Source: an uncultured bacterium (GTDB taxonomy: Bacteria; Bacillota; Clostridia; Lachnospirales; Lachnospiraceae). Taken from it: a stretch of 64,000 nt of DNA. Under the pieces are notes generated by a model that worked only from the letters and a program-made list of their open reading frames with translations, had not been told where the DNA came from and ran no database searches. The stretch spans positions 1 through 64,000 of the forward strand of contig CAJMSZ010000006.1 in assembly GCA_905216215.1 (NCBI GenBank). Reading direction: 5' to 3'. The stretch's first letter is position 1. Each line of letters starts with the position of its first letter. The position numbers were made by a program, and so were the translations under genes. Positions 29,389-37,840 of this stretch are shown one piece after another.

Positions 29389-30417
29389 ATGCAGATTACA
29401 CAAAGTTATGCGACTCAAAACGAATGTTACAAGTGTGCGAAAAAATTATATATCAAAAAATTAATGGTACATTCGACTGCTTGTCCAGGTGTTATGGCAG
29501 CAGCATTTGCAAAAGCTTGGAATGTATTACACCCGAATAACCGGCAGGTATGTGTACATGGATTTATTGATGATACATCTTGCTATCAGCTCTTACCATG
29601 GGAAATTCAGGCATGGCATTGTGGCGGCAGTGGAAACCAACAAGCAATCGGAATTGAAATATGCGAGCCCAAACAGTACTCAGATAAAGAATATTTTGAA
29701 AAGGCCATTAAAAATGCGATTGAAGTATATGCTTATCTGTGTGAAACCTATGGAGTGGACCCATCGAACATCATCTCTCATGCGGAAGGGTACAAGTTTG
29801 GCATTGCATCTAATCATTCAGATGTCGCTCATTGGTGGTGCCATGTAGGATACACGATGGACGATTTTAGAGCAGATGTAAGGGAATGCTTAAACTCAGG
29901 TTCAGCCAAAGTATCTTACACAGGAACAAAAGCACCTGGAACCAGTAAGGCAGAGACAGCAGCAGGAGGTGCGGCATCAGGAGATATCGTATATCAAACC
30001 TATACAAAAGATAAGGAATGGTTGCCTGATGTTATTAATTTTAATAATGTGAATAGTAATGGATTTGCCGGATGGATTGGACTGCCGATTTATGCGCTTA
30101 GAGCCAATATCAAAGGAGCAGCAGAAGTAGTAGGATATCTTGAGTCTCGCTTGCATAGACTTGGAGGCGATTGGTATAACTGGCAGCGTGACAGACAGAT
30201 GGATGGAAACGGAGAGAACTACGCTGGTGACTGCAAGAATGAATTTGATGGATTGCAGATGCGCATTGTAGGTGTTTCAGGAAAACATGTTCGTTACAGA
30301 GTCCATGCCATCGGAATTGGTTGGCTTGAATGGATTACCGACTATGGAGATGGCGATAATGGATATGCCGGAATCTATGGTTGTGCGATTGACGCAGTGC
30401 AGATTGAAGCTATATAA
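29389..30417 (+). CDS. N-acetylmuramoyl-L-alanine amidase endolysin
   Basis: The ATG at 29389 follows AAGAAAGGAGAAAAT. Residues about 25-150 form the Amidase_2 zinc fold: M-V-H-S-T (first His), CWHCG-type motif W-H-C-G-G (second His region), E-I-C-E-P, and S-H-A-E-G-Y / N-H-S-D-V-A-H-W for the later ligands. A Gly/Ala/Ser/Thr linker follows. The C-terminal part (about 245-342) contains VVGYLESRLHRLGGDW and an end module with GIGWLEWITDYG...AIDAVQIE, similar to clostridial hydrophobic (ChW-like) repeats that bind the wall. It is the lysis enzyme paired with the holin. Confidence 0.88.
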   Translation: MQITQSYATQNECYKCAKKLYIKKLMVHSTACPGVMAAAFAKAWNVLHPNNRQVCVHGFIDDTSCYQLLPWEIQAWHCGGSGNQQAIGIEICEPKQYSDKEYFEKAIKNAIEVYAYLCETYGVDPSNIISHAEGYKFGIASNHSDVAHWWCHVGYTMDDFRADVRECLNSGSAKVSYTGTKAPGTSKAETAAGGAASGDIVYQTYTKDKEWLPDVINFNNVNSNGFAGWIGLPIYALRANIKGAAEVVGYLESRLHRLGGDWYNWQRDRQMDGNGENYAGDCKNEFDGLQMRIVGVSGKHVRYRVHAIGIGWLEWITDYGDGDNGYAGIYGCAIDAVQIEAI

Positions 30418-30753
30418 TGATAAAATCAAAGGCGGAAAAGGGGGATAAAAGGGGATTCTTGAGGGCATGATGTTCTTTTGCATAGAATTTAAAGGCTCTT
30501 AAACCCTTGATTTTTCGGCATATTCGAAAAAACGCTTCCTATATTACGTTCCTGTTATCCGCATGATGAGGCTATAAGTATTGAGAAATCAGTGCTTGTA
30601 GCCTTTTGTGTTTTCTGAATCAAGAAAAGAAGGACGATAAATGGACAGCAACCGTACGGAAAACGGAAAAGGATTTTTATTGACTTCTCTGTAGTTACCA
30701 TTTACTATAAAGCTAAGATAATTATTTAACAAGCAAATGATGAGGGAAAGCTT
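30418..30753. other. Prophage right border region without genes
   Basis: This 336-base gap separates the last phage gene from the hydrogenase. It should contain the right attachment site, because phage lysis genes end on the left and host metabolism begins on the right. The left end is missing from the window, so the core repeat cannot be identified. A hairpin pairs AGGCTATAAG (30569-30578) with CTTGTAGCCT (30595-30604), followed by TTT, and could be a terminator. I see no tRNA gene or tRNA fragment. Confidence 0.5.
30569..30607 (+). terminator. Hairpin, probable terminator at the prophage/host border
   Basis: A 10-bp stem with one G-U pair and a 16-base loop ends in CCTTTTG. The T-run is short, so efficiency is uncertain. 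Confidence 0.5.
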
Positions 30754-32202
30754 ATGTATGCAGATGAGAATGTAATCAAATTGAAACATGAAGTACTTTA
30801 TGAAGTGGCAAAACTTGCGTTCGCAGGTGAACTGGAGGAAAAAAGGGATCATATTCCTATGAAGATGATTCCGGGACCTCTTCCGCAGTTCCGTTGCTGT
30901 ATTTATAAGGAACGTGAGATTATTCGTCAGAGAATCCGCCTGGCAGAGGGCAAAGCTCCTGGAGAGCACGACGATGGAAATGTGATTCAGGTAATCAGTT
31001 CTGCGTGCGCAGACTGTCCTATTTCCACATATACGGTTACGGAAAATTGTCAGAACTGTCTGGGAAAAGCCTGTATAAGTGCCTGCAAATTTGGTGCTAT
31101 TGAGCCGGGAAGGCTTCGTTCCCATATAGATGCGGCTAAGTGTAAGGAATGTGGAAGGTGTGCACAGGCCTGTCCATATAACGCGATTGCGTATTTGAAG
31201 CGTCCGTGCAAATTCAGTTGTCCGGTCAATGCCATTACTTATGATGAATACGGAATTTCTGTGATTGACAAGGAGAAGTGCATTCGCTGCGGCAAGTGCA
31301 TTCACAGTTGTCCGTTTGGAGCTATTGGTTCAAAAACATTTATTGTAGATGTCATCCGTGCTCTGCAATCTGGAAAGAGAGTGTATGCAATGGCAGCTCC
31401 GGCAACGGAAGGACAGTTTGGCCCCGATATCACGATGGCAAGCTGGAAAAAGGCTATGAAAGAAGTTGGCTTTACTGATTTTTATGATGTTGGGCTTGGC
31501 GGAGATATGACAGCTGCTTATGAGGCAGAGGAATGGGCAGAAGCATACGAAAACGGAAAGAAGAAAGTAACTTCGTGCTGTCCTGCATTTGTAAACATGG
31601 TTCGTTTACATTACCCGGAACTGGGAGAGATGGTTTCAGAGACAGTATCACCTATGTGTGCGGTGTCCAGAATGATAAAAGCAAAAGACCCGGAAGCAAT
31701 AACAGTATTTATTGGACCATGTATTGCGAAGAAGTCAGAAGTAGTGGATCAGAAGCTGGAGGGAAATGCCGATTATGTACTTGCATACAGTGAAATTCGT
31801 GCTATTATGAAAGCGAAGGGTGTACAAATGGAACCGTGTGAAAATGAGGGGCAGATTGCTTCGGTTTATGGGAAACGCTTTGCAAATTCAGGCGGAGTCA
31901 CCGGTGCTGTTCTTCAGAGTATGAAGGAATCCGGAAAAGAAAGCGGTGCAAAAGTCTGTCAGGCAAACGGTGCTGCGGAATGCAAGAAAGCCTTGCTCCT
32001 TATGAAAGCAGGAAGGCTGCCGGAAGATTTTGTGGAAGGAATGGCCTGTGAGGGTGGCTGTGTAGGCGGACCGAGTCAGTTTGCAGACCCCGTTTCAACG
32101 AAAAAGAGCCGGGAAGCACTGCTTGGGCAGGCAGACGACAGAGGAATACATGAGAATCTGTCTTCTTATGACATGGATGGATTTTCTATGTACAGAGAAT
32201 AA
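30754..32202 (+). CDS. [FeFe] hydrogenase, group B
   Basis: This 482-aa protein is a monomeric-type iron-only hydrogenase that interconverts protons and H2, normally with ferredoxin. The N-terminal part has several Cys groups: SACADCP, NCQNCLGKACISACKFGA, then CKECGRCAQACP and CIRCGKCIHSCP ferredoxin motifs. The H-cluster domain shows T-S-C-C-P-A-F (about 272), G-P-C-I-A-K-K (about 321) and M-A-C-E-G-G-C-V-G-G (about 430), which supply the four cluster cysteines. The motifs and N-terminal design fit the group B family of clostridia. The gene stands alone, in front of the biotin operon, and is the first clear host gene after the prophage. Confidence 0.92.
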   Translation: MYADENVIKLKHEVLYEVAKLAFAGELEEKRDHIPMKMIPGPLPQFRCCIYKEREIIRQRIRLAEGKAPGEHDDGNVIQVISSACADCPISTYTVTENCQNCLGKACISACKFGAIEPGRLRSHIDAAKCKECGRCAQACPYNAIAYLKRPCKFSCPVNAITYDEYGISVIDKEKCIRCGKCIHSCPFGAIGSKTFIVDVIRALQSGKRVYAMAAPATEGQFGPDITMASWKKAMKEVGFTDFYDVGLGGDMTAAYEAEEWAEAYENGKKKVTSCCPAFVNMVRLHYPELGEMVSETVSPMCAVSRMIKAKDPEAITVFIGPCIAKKSEVVDQKLEGNADYVLAYSEIRAIMKAKGVQMEPCENEGQIASVYGKRFANSGGVTGAVLQSMKESGKESGAKVCQANGAAECKKALLLMKAGRLPEDFVEGMACEGGCVGGPSQFADPVSTKKSREALLGQADDRGIHENLSSYDMDGFSMYRE

Positions 32203-32211
32203 AGAAGAAAA

Positions 32212-32253
32212 GTCTATTGTAAACCATAAAATAAAAATAGGTTTACAATAGAC
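32212..32253. promoter_or_regulatory. BirA (biotin) operator
   Basis: A perfect 14-bp inverted repeat, GTCTATTGTAAACC and GGTTTACAATAGAC, is separated by 14 bases. TTGTAAACC-N14-GGTTTACAA is the Firmicute form of the biotin operator. The right arm contains the -35 box of the bioY promoter, so bound BirA-biotinyl-AMP would block RNA polymerase. The repressor gene is the second gene of this operon. Confidence 0.93.
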
Positions 32254-32270
32254 CCCTTTTGTGGTATAGT
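32242..32270 (+). promoter_or_regulatory. bioY promoter
   Basis: A -35 box TTTACA (32242-32247) and -10 box TATAGT (32265-32270) are separated by 17 bases. The -35 box lies inside the right arm of the BirA operator. The bioY start codon is 33 bases further on. Confidence 0.85.
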
Positions 32271-32302
32271 TGCTTCAACATTATATATTTGGAGGTATAG
32301 AG

Positions 32303-32857
32303 ATGAAAGCAACGACAACAAGAGAAAATACAAGGGATATGGTGTATATTGCCATGTTCGCAGTCCTGATTGCGGTATGTTCCTGGATATCTGTTCCTGC
32401 TACCGTGCCATTTACTCTTCAGACTTTTGGGGTATTTGTAACAGTAGGTGTGCTGGGAGGAAAGAGGGGAAGCCTGTCCGTACTAGTGTACTTATTACTT
32501 GGAATGATTGGAGTTCCTGTGTTTGCAGGTTTTTCGGGCGGCATAGGCTGTCTTCTGGGAAGTACAGGTGGATATATTATTGGCTTTTTGTTTTCCGCTT
32601 TGGTCATGTGGGGGATGGAGATAGCCTTTGGAAAGAGCAGATTTGTTCTGGTATTATCCATGATTCTGGGATTAATGGTATGTTACCTGTTTGGAACCAT
32701 CTGGTTTATGACTGTTTACGCACGTACAACTGGAGCAATTGGTGTCATGACTGCCCTGGGATGGTGTGTATTCCCTTATATTATTCCAGACGGGATTAAA
32801 ATCGTTCTGGCAATGATTCTTTGTAAGAAAGTGGCACAAATTATTCATATGGATTGA
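32303..32857 (+). CDS. bioY: BioY biotin transporter S component
   Basis: The start at ATG 32303 follows TTGGAGGTATAGAG. The 184-aa protein has about six membrane helices. Typical BioY landmarks are FAVLIAVCSWISVPA, VPFTLQTFGVFVTVGVLGGKRG, VYLLLGMIGVPVFAGFSGG and GYIIGFLFSALVMWG. BioY binds biotin with high affinity and works with the shared energy-coupling (ECF) ATPases and T protein encoded elsewhere. No bioA/B/D/F genes are nearby, so this strain may rely on biotin uptake. It is regulated by the BirA operator upstream. Confidence 0.95.
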   Translation: MKATTTRENTRDMVYIAMFAVLIAVCSWISVPATVPFTLQTFGVFVTVGVLGGKRGSLSVLVYLLLGMIGVPVFAGFSGGIGCLLGSTGGYIIGFLFSALVMWGMEIAFGKSRFVLVLSMILGLMVCYLFGTIWFMTVYARTTGAIGVMTALGWCVFPYIIPDGIKIVLAMILCKKVAQIIHMD

Positions 32858-32907
32858 TGATTTGCAGTGATTTGTAGTTTAATGAATTGAGTAGAATTTG
32901 GTTGAAA

Positions 32908-33915
32908 ATGACAACAAAGGAAAACGTATTAGAATTATTTGAAAAGAATAAAGGCGTTTATTTTTCGGGAGAAGAGCTGGCTGGAAAGCTCCATGTATCG
33001 AGGGCATCGGTGTGGAAGGCAGTTGCCGGTTTGAGAAAAGAAGGATATGCCATTGATGCGGTGACGAATAAAGGTTACTGTCTCTCGGAAAAAGGGGATA
33101 TTCTTTCTGCCCAGGGAATTTTGAAATATCTGAGTGAAGAATATCAGAAAATGAATATCCGAGTAGCGAAGGAAACAGAGTCTACCAATGTTGTGGTGAG
33201 AGAATATGCGGAACAGGGAATGGAAGAGGGCTTTTTATTTATCGCTGATGAGCAGACAAAAGGTCGTGGCCGTTATGGAAGAGCGTTTTTCTCACCTCAG
33301 GGGACCGGTGTTTATTTTAGTCTGCTGCTGCGCCCGAAGGGGGTACTTGCCCGGCAGGGAACCGGGATTACGGCTATGGCAGCCGTTGCCATGTGTGAGG
33401 CAGTGAAAGAGGTGTCCGGCAGGGCAACCGGAATTAAGTGGGTAAATGACATTTATGTAGATGGCAGGAAAGTCTGTGGGATTCTGACGGAAGCTTCCAT
33501 GGGGCTGGAAAGCGGAACTCTGGATTATGTAATATTGGGTGTCGGGGTAAATGTATATTCACCAGAGAACGGATTCCCGGAAAGTCTGGCTGATAAGGCA
33601 GGAACTGTATTTGATGAGGTCCATGACGATATGAAGAATCGTCTGATTGCATTGTTTTTGGAAAAGTTTTGGGCATATTATCTAAAACAAGGTGATAAAA
33701 ATTATATTAAAAGATATAGAGAATATAGCCTGGTGACCGGAAAACAGATTCAAGTGTTGGCGGAAAATGGAAATCGGGAAGCTTATGTGCTTGGAATTGA
33801 CGATGACTGCAGATTGCTGGTAGAATATCAGGATGGAGAAAGAGACGTCCTTTCCTGCGGTGAAATTAGTATTGCGTTTACAAAAAATGCTAATCTTGTC
33901 AGTAAACCAGATTAG
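32908..33915 (+). CDS. birA: Bifunctional biotin-protein ligase / biotin repressor
   Basis: The ATG at 32908 fits the alignment start (MTTKENVLELFEKNKG). Residues about 5-60 are a winged helix (HVSRASVWKAVAGLRKEGY), which defines the regulatory class II BirA. The catalytic domain contains the adenylate loop G-R-G-R-Y-G-R-A-F (about 125), the segment IKWVNDIYVDGRKVCGILTEA and the C-terminal SH3-like domain. It loads biotin on carboxylases and shuts off bioY when biotin is plentiful. Its ribosome binding site is weak, so expression may depend on coupling to bioY. The stop overlaps the convergent Xre gene by 4 bases. Confidence 0.95.
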   Translation: MTTKENVLELFEKNKGVYFSGEELAGKLHVSRASVWKAVAGLRKEGYAIDAVTNKGYCLSEKGDILSAQGILKYLSEEYQKMNIRVAKETESTNVVVREYAEQGMEEGFLFIADEQTKGRGRYGRAFFSPQGTGVYFSLLLRPKGVLARQGTGITAMAAVAMCEAVKEVSGRATGIKWVNDIYVDGRKVCGILTEASMGLESGTLDYVILGVGVNVYSPENGFPESLADKAGTVFDEVHDDMKNRLIALFLEKFWAYYLKQGDKNYIKRYREYSLVTGKQIQVLAENGNREAYVLGIDDDCRLLVEYQDGERDVLSCGEISIAFTKNANLVSKPD

Positions 33916-34163
33916 CAGTCTTCTCCATCTATGAGAAATTCATATGTCACATGAAATACCTGTGCAAATGCTTTGATTTCCAGGTCTGTGACATAGCGTT
34001 TATTTGTTTCAATTCTTGTTATGACATTCTTGTCAATGTCATAACCTTCAAGTTGAAGCTTGTAAGCAAGTTCTCTTTGGGAGAGCCCATGTTCTTTACG
34101 AAGTGCAATCAGACGTTGGCTTATTAAATTTTTTTCACCGTTTTCTGTTCGTGGTCGTGACAT
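33912..34163 (-). CDS. Xre-family helix-turn-helix regulator, 83 aa
   Basis: This is a small Cro/CI-type regulator. Residues about 14-70 hold the HTH (LRKEHGLSQRELAYKLQLEGYDIDKNVITRIETNKR in outline), with S-Q-R-E-L-A and ITRIE-x-N as landmark positions. There is no C-terminal sensor domain, so it probably works with a partner or as a plain dimer. The ribosome binding site is AGAAAGGAAAC. It is convergent with birA and divergent from the 109-aa gene, whose control region it may bind. Confidence 0.88.
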   Translation of the reverse strand: MSRPRTENGEKNLISQRLIALRKEHGLSQRELAYKLQLEGYDIDKNVITRIETNKRYVTDLEIKAFAQVFHVTYEFLIDGEDC

Positions 34164-34311
34164 GGCAAGTTTCCTTTCTTAAAATATAGTGTCATTTTGG
34201 GTTAAAATATTGAGTTTGTATCATTTTTTGCACTTTTTTATTGATTTTACATGGATTCAACTAGACAATCGGTTGTAAAAGTGAGACAATATTGGCAAAA
34301 GGAGAGGCATA

Positions 34312-34641
34312 ATGAGACGAGAGGATATGGAAAGACTGGCATTTTTATATTTATGTGACGAAGAAGACCAAAATATACTACTGGGAAAGTCAAAAATGAA
34401 ACTGGAGAAATTTTTAAAATTCGAGCATTGGACGCGAAAGCTGGAATTTTGGGAGTATAACAAAAGCTTGTGGGACAGATACAGCAGGGAACTACAATCA
34501 GATTTGGAAAAACTGGGTATTTCAGAGATGGAGCGTGCAGAGGAGCAGAAAGCTGTGGAACGGGTGGAGTTTGAGAAGCTGGAAGTGTGGGAAGCAGAAT
34601 TGGTCTGCAACTTGAAAAAGCAAAATATAGAATTGGTATAA
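34312..34641 (+). CDS. Hypothetical charged helical protein, 109 aa
   Basis: An AAAGGAGAGGCATA site precedes the ATG. The protein is helical and rich in Glu, Lys, Leu and Trp (LEKFLKFEHWTRKLEFWEYNKSLWDRYS in outline), with no membrane segment. It lies divergent to the Xre regulator and ends in its own terminator, so it is a single-gene unit. I do not recognise the family. Confidence 0.6.
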   Translation: MRREDMERLAFLYLCDEEDQNILLGKSKMKLEKFLKFEHWTRKLEFWEYNKSLWDRYSRELQSDLEKLGISEMERAEEQKAVERVEFEKLEVWEAELVCNLKKQNIELV

Positions 34642-34644
34642 AAG

Positions 34645-34683
34645 CACCATCTGAACTGTTAAGGCAGGGCAGATGGTGTTTTT
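34645..34683 (+). terminator. Intrinsic terminator
   Basis: A perfect 9-bp stem, CACCATCTG with CAGATGGTG, has a 16-base loop and is followed by TTTTT. It ends the 109-aa gene. Confidence 0.9.
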
Positions 34684-34695
34684 CTGTTATTTCTG

Positions 34696-34724
34696 TGGAC
34701 ATGGATATGAAAATCCCGTATACT
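34696..34724 (+). promoter_or_regulatory. Promoter of the MATE gene
   Basis: TGGACA and TATACT boxes are separated by exactly 17 bases and lie 31 bases before the MATE start codon. Confidence 0.75.
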
Positions 34725-34755
34725 TAATCTATTGTGTTTGATGAGGAGAATGAAT

Positions 34756-36123
34756 ATGGAACATACAGAAGGAAATTTAACGGTGGGTCCGATAGCGCAT
34801 GTACTTGCAACGTTATCGCTTCCGATTATTACGGCTGCGTTTTTGTCAACAGCCTATAATATTACAGATATGGCATGGATAGGGAAGCTGGGCGGAAATG
34901 CTCTGGCGGGAGTTGGCGTTGGAGGTATGTATTCCTGGCTTTCCCAAGGACTTTCTACACTTGCACGAATGGGAGGACAGGTGCTGGTGGCACAGGAGCT
35001 GGGGAAAGGACGGAAAGAGTATGCCAGTGCATACGCAGTAGCATCCATTCAGCTTACGGTGTTGTTTGGTGTCATATTTGGTGCATTTTGCCTGATTTTT
35101 ACAGACCCGCTGATTGGTTTCTTCGGACTGAAGAATGCAGAGGCACTTCGTGATGCAAAGATTTATATGCAGATTACCTGTGGACTGATTTTGTTTTCTT
35201 ATCTCGGACAGACGCTTACGGGTTTATATACAGCGCAGGGAGATTCCAAAAGTCCGTTAAAAGCTAATTTTATCGGACTTGTGGCAAATATGATATTGGA
35301 TCCCCTTTTGATTCTGGGAATCGGACCGGTTCCAAAACTTGGAGCCGCAGGGGCTGCGATTGCAACCGTAGCGGCGCAGATTATAGTAGTTGTGGTGCTG
35401 ATGATAAAAGGAGATAGTGAAGCTGTCGAGCGACGGGTACTTGGACACAGACGAGCATGGGAGAGACAGGAATCACGTTATATAAGAGGTGTACTTAAAA
35501 TGGGAGCACCAAGTGCGCTTCAGGGTACGATTTATCCAATGATTTCTATGGTAATCTCCAGAATGGCAGGCAACTTTGGGGATGCTGCGTTTGCAGTTCT
35601 GCGCGTCGGTGGGCAGATTGAATCGCTGACCTGGAATATTGCAAATGGATTTGCTTCGGCCATGAATGCCTTTGCTGCACAGAATTATGGCGCAGGAAAG
35701 ATGAAACGTGTCAAGGAAGGATACCGGATTTCACTGATTATTGTAGCGGTGTGGGCAGGATTCATATCCTTATTATTTATATTTGTTCCAAAGCCTATTT
35801 CCAGTGTGTTCTTCCATACAGATGAGGAAATCAGATTATCAGCGCAATACCTGACTGTTATTGGTGTGGGAGAAATATTTATGTGTGTGGAACTGATGTC
35901 CGAAGGAGCAATTTCCGGACTTGGTAATACAAAGATATGTAGTGCTATCAGTATTGTTTTTACTGCTATCCGAATTCCGTTAGCTATGGTTTTATCGAGA
36001 ACTTCTCTTGGCGTAGATGGTTTATGGTGGGCACTTACCATATCAAGTATTATCAAGGGAATCCTGTTTGTTCTTACATTTTATAAAGAATGTCGAAAAA
36101 AAGAGAATGGTTTGTTGCTCTAA
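34756..36123 (+). CDS. MATE-family efflux protein
   Basis: The start chosen is ATG 34756 (MEHTEGNLTVGPIAHVL) with GAGGAGAATGAAT upstream; earlier in-frame starts lack a site. The 455-aa protein has about 12 membrane helices in two similar halves. MATE landmarks are LSLPIITAAFLSTAYNITDMAWIG, GGQVLVAQELGKGR, TAQGDSKSPLKAN and NAFAAQNYGAGK. It exchanges cations (Na+ or H+) for drugs or metabolites at the membrane. It lies directly before the molybdate locus but has its own promoter. Confidence 0.93.
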   Translation: MEHTEGNLTVGPIAHVLATLSLPIITAAFLSTAYNITDMAWIGKLGGNALAGVGVGGMYSWLSQGLSTLARMGGQVLVAQELGKGRKEYASAYAVASIQLTVLFGVIFGAFCLIFTDPLIGFFGLKNAEALRDAKIYMQITCGLILFSYLGQTLTGLYTAQGDSKSPLKANFIGLVANMILDPLLILGIGPVPKLGAAGAAIATVAAQIIVVVVLMIKGDSEAVERRVLGHRRAWERQESRYIRGVLKMGAPSALQGTIYPMISMVISRMAGNFGDAAFAVLRVGGQIESLTWNIANGFASAMNAFAAQNYGAGKMKRVKEGYRISLIIVAVWAGFISLLFIFVPKPISSVFFHTDEEIRLSAQYLTVIGVGEIFMCVELMSEGAISGLGNTKICSAISIVFTAIRIPLAMVLSRTSLGVDGLWWALTISSIIKGILFVLTFYKECRKKENGLLL

Positions 36124-36131
36124 CAACAAAC
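36110..36131. repeat. Inverted repeat at the MATE stop codon
   Basis: GTTTGTTG and CAACAAAC form a perfect 8-bp pair with a 6-base loop that includes the MATE stop TAA. No T-run follows. It could be an operator ahead of modA or a weak mRNA 3' structure. Confidence 0.5.
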
Positions 36132-36195
36132 GACCGTATGCTTTTGTGATACAATACGAACATGAAATCCTATGTATTTTTGAGGAGGATGAACC

Positions 36196-37065
36196 ATGAA
36201 AAAAAGACTTGTATCATGTATGCTTGTACTTGCTATGGCAGTAAGTATGTTTGCAGGCTGTGGAAAGAAAGATGACACTAAAGCGAAAGACGACACAAAA
36301 CAGGAAGAAAGCAAGGAAGATGAAGAGCCGGTAGAACTGATTGTATTTGCGGCAGCATCTATGACAGAGACGCTTACACAGCTCGGAGATGATTACATGA
36401 AAGAACACAAGAATGTGACAATTCAGTATAACTTCGATTCTTCAGGAACTCTGAAAAAGCAGATTCAGGAAGGAGCTGACTGTGATATCTTTATTTCGGC
36501 AGGACAGAAACAGATGAATCAGCTGGATAAAGATGCAAGCGCAGATGTTAATACAGAAGGTCTTGATTTTGTATTGGAAGGAACAAGATTTGATATCCTT
36601 GAAAACAAGGTAGCACTCGCTGTTCCGGAAGGGAACCCGGCAGGAATCAATTCTTATGATGACTTAACAGCGAAATTAGCTGACGGAAGCATCAAGATGG
36701 CTATGGGTAACTCTGACGTACCAGTTGGACAGTATACACAGAAGATTCTTGCATACTTCGGACTTAACGAAGATGAGCTTGCAGCAGCAGGAGCGATTAC
36801 ATATGGTTCAAATGTAAAAGAAGTAACAACTCAGGTATCAGAAGCTGCTGTAGACTGTGGTATCATTTATGCTACAGACGCGTACTCAGCTAACCTGAAA
36901 GTAGTGGATACAGCAACAAAAGATATGTGTGGACAGGTTATCTACCCTGCAGCAGTTATGAAAACTACAAAGAACGAAGAAGCTGCGAAAGCATTCCTTA
37001 AATATCTTACAGAAGATACTGCAAATAAAGTATTTGAAGGTGTTGGATTTACTCCGATTGTATAG
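36196..37065 (+). CDS. modA: Molybdate ABC transporter substrate-binding lipoprotein
   Basis: This 289-aa protein starts with a lipoprotein signal (KKRLVSCMLVLAMAVSMFAGC; Cys about 22) and an acidic/Lys linker. The ModA fold follows: LIVFAAASMTETLTQLGDDY, YNFDSSGTLKKQIQEGADCDIFISA, VALAVPEGNPAG, MAMGNSDVPVGQYTQKIL and CGIIYATDA. The conserved Ser of AAASMT and Ser/Thr of DSSGTL bind the oxyanion. It delivers molybdate (or tungstate) to ModBC. The ribosome binding site is GAGGAGGATG. A terminator hairpin follows directly. Confidence 0.95.
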   Translation: MKKRLVSCMLVLAMAVSMFAGCGKKDDTKAKDDTKQEESKEDEEPVELIVFAAASMTETLTQLGDDYMKEHKNVTIQYNFDSSGTLKKQIQEGADCDIFISAGQKQMNQLDKDASADVNTEGLDFVLEGTRFDILENKVALAVPEGNPAGINSYDDLTAKLADGSIKMAMGNSDVPVGQYTQKILAYFGLNEDELAAAGAITYGSNVKEVTTQVSEAAVDCGIIYATDAYSANLKVVDTATKDMCGQVIYPAAVMKTTKNEEAAKAFLKYLTEDTANKVFEGVGFTPIV

Positions 37066-37079
37066 GAAACGAAGGAGAG

Positions 37080-37105
37080 GAGTCTGCGAGAGCAGGCTCT
37101 TTTTT
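37080..37105 (+). terminator. Terminator/attenuator between modA and modB
   Basis: GAGTCTGC (37080-37087) and GCAGGCTC (37092-37099) form an 8-bp stem with one G-U pair and a GAGA loop, followed by TTTTTT. Partial termination here would make more ModA than ModBC, as is usual for binding proteins. Confidence 0.85.
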
Positions 37106-37152
37106 CCGTATATGGTAAAATAAAGGAAAATTCTAGAAGAGAGGTAAAGTTT

Positions 37153-37839
37153 ATGGATTGGTTTCCATTGATAAACTCACTGCGAATTGCTGCGATTAGT
37201 ACCGTCATTATATTTTTTATTGGTATTTTCTTTGCTTATTACATTGCAAAGACTCCTCGTGTAATAAAAGGTATATTAGATGTTATTTTAACACTTCCAT
37301 TGGTACTGCCCCCTACGGTTGTTGGTTATTTGCTGCTTAGAGTATTAGGACCGAAGAGGATTATTGGTGCCTGGGTATTGGAACATTTTGACATGAAGAT
37401 AACCATGACATGGTGGTCTGCCATTTTTGCAACTGCAGTTGTAATTTTCCCACTGATGTATCGTACAGCCAGAGGGGCTTTCGAGTCATTTGATGAGACA
37501 CTTGCATATTCTGCTCAGACTCTTGGACTTTCCAATACTTATATTTTTTGGAGAATCCGTATGCCATACTGCAAACAGGGAATTATGGCAGGAACGGTTC
37601 TTGCTTTTGCAAGAGCCTTGGGAGAATATGGTGCAACCAGTATGATTGCAGGTTATACACCAGGTAAGACAGCTACGATTTCGACCACGGTATATCAATT
37701 GTGGAGAACCAATGATGATGCTATGGCATTTAAGTGGGTTATGGTAAATATGCTGATTTCGTTTGTAGTATTGTTGGCCGTTAATATGCTTGAGAAGAAA
37801 AGCTCAGACAAACCAGCACGTAGAAAAGGAGAAATCTAA
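37153..37839 (+). CDS. modB: Molybdate ABC transporter permease
   Basis: This 228-aa membrane protein has about five to six helices. ModB landmarks are FAYYIAKTPRVIKGILDVILTLPLVLPPTVVGYLLL and the EAA loop region ALGEYGATSMIAGYTPGKT, which contacts ModC. It forms a homodimer that passes molybdate through the membrane. A site AGAAGAGGTAAAGTTT precedes the ATG. ModC follows after one base. Confidence 0.95.
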   Translation: MDWFPLINSLRIAAISTVIIFFIGIFFAYYIAKTPRVIKGILDVILTLPLVLPPTVVGYLLLRVLGPKRIIGAWVLEHFDMKITMTWWSAIFATAVVIFPLMYRTARGAFESFDETLAYSAQTLGLSNTYIFWRIRMPYCKQGIMAGTVLAFARALGEYGATSMIAGYTPGKTATISTTVYQLWRTNDDAMAFKWVMVNMLISFVVLLAVNMLEKKSSDKPARRKGEI

Positions 37840-37840
37840 T

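Noticed and set aside
30480..30560. A specific attR core sequence
   Set aside because: Several AT-rich candidates exist, but without the left end of the prophage no direct repeat can be matched, so naming a core would be guesswork.
30589..31305. Minus-strand open frame of 238 codons overlapping the hydrogenase start
   Set aside because: The hydrogenase motifs on the plus strand are unambiguous, and the antisense product has no recognisable features.
36124..36195. Molybdenum cofactor riboswitch before modA
   Set aside because: The gap is only 72 bases and has one simple inverted repeat, too little for the known Moco RNA motif.
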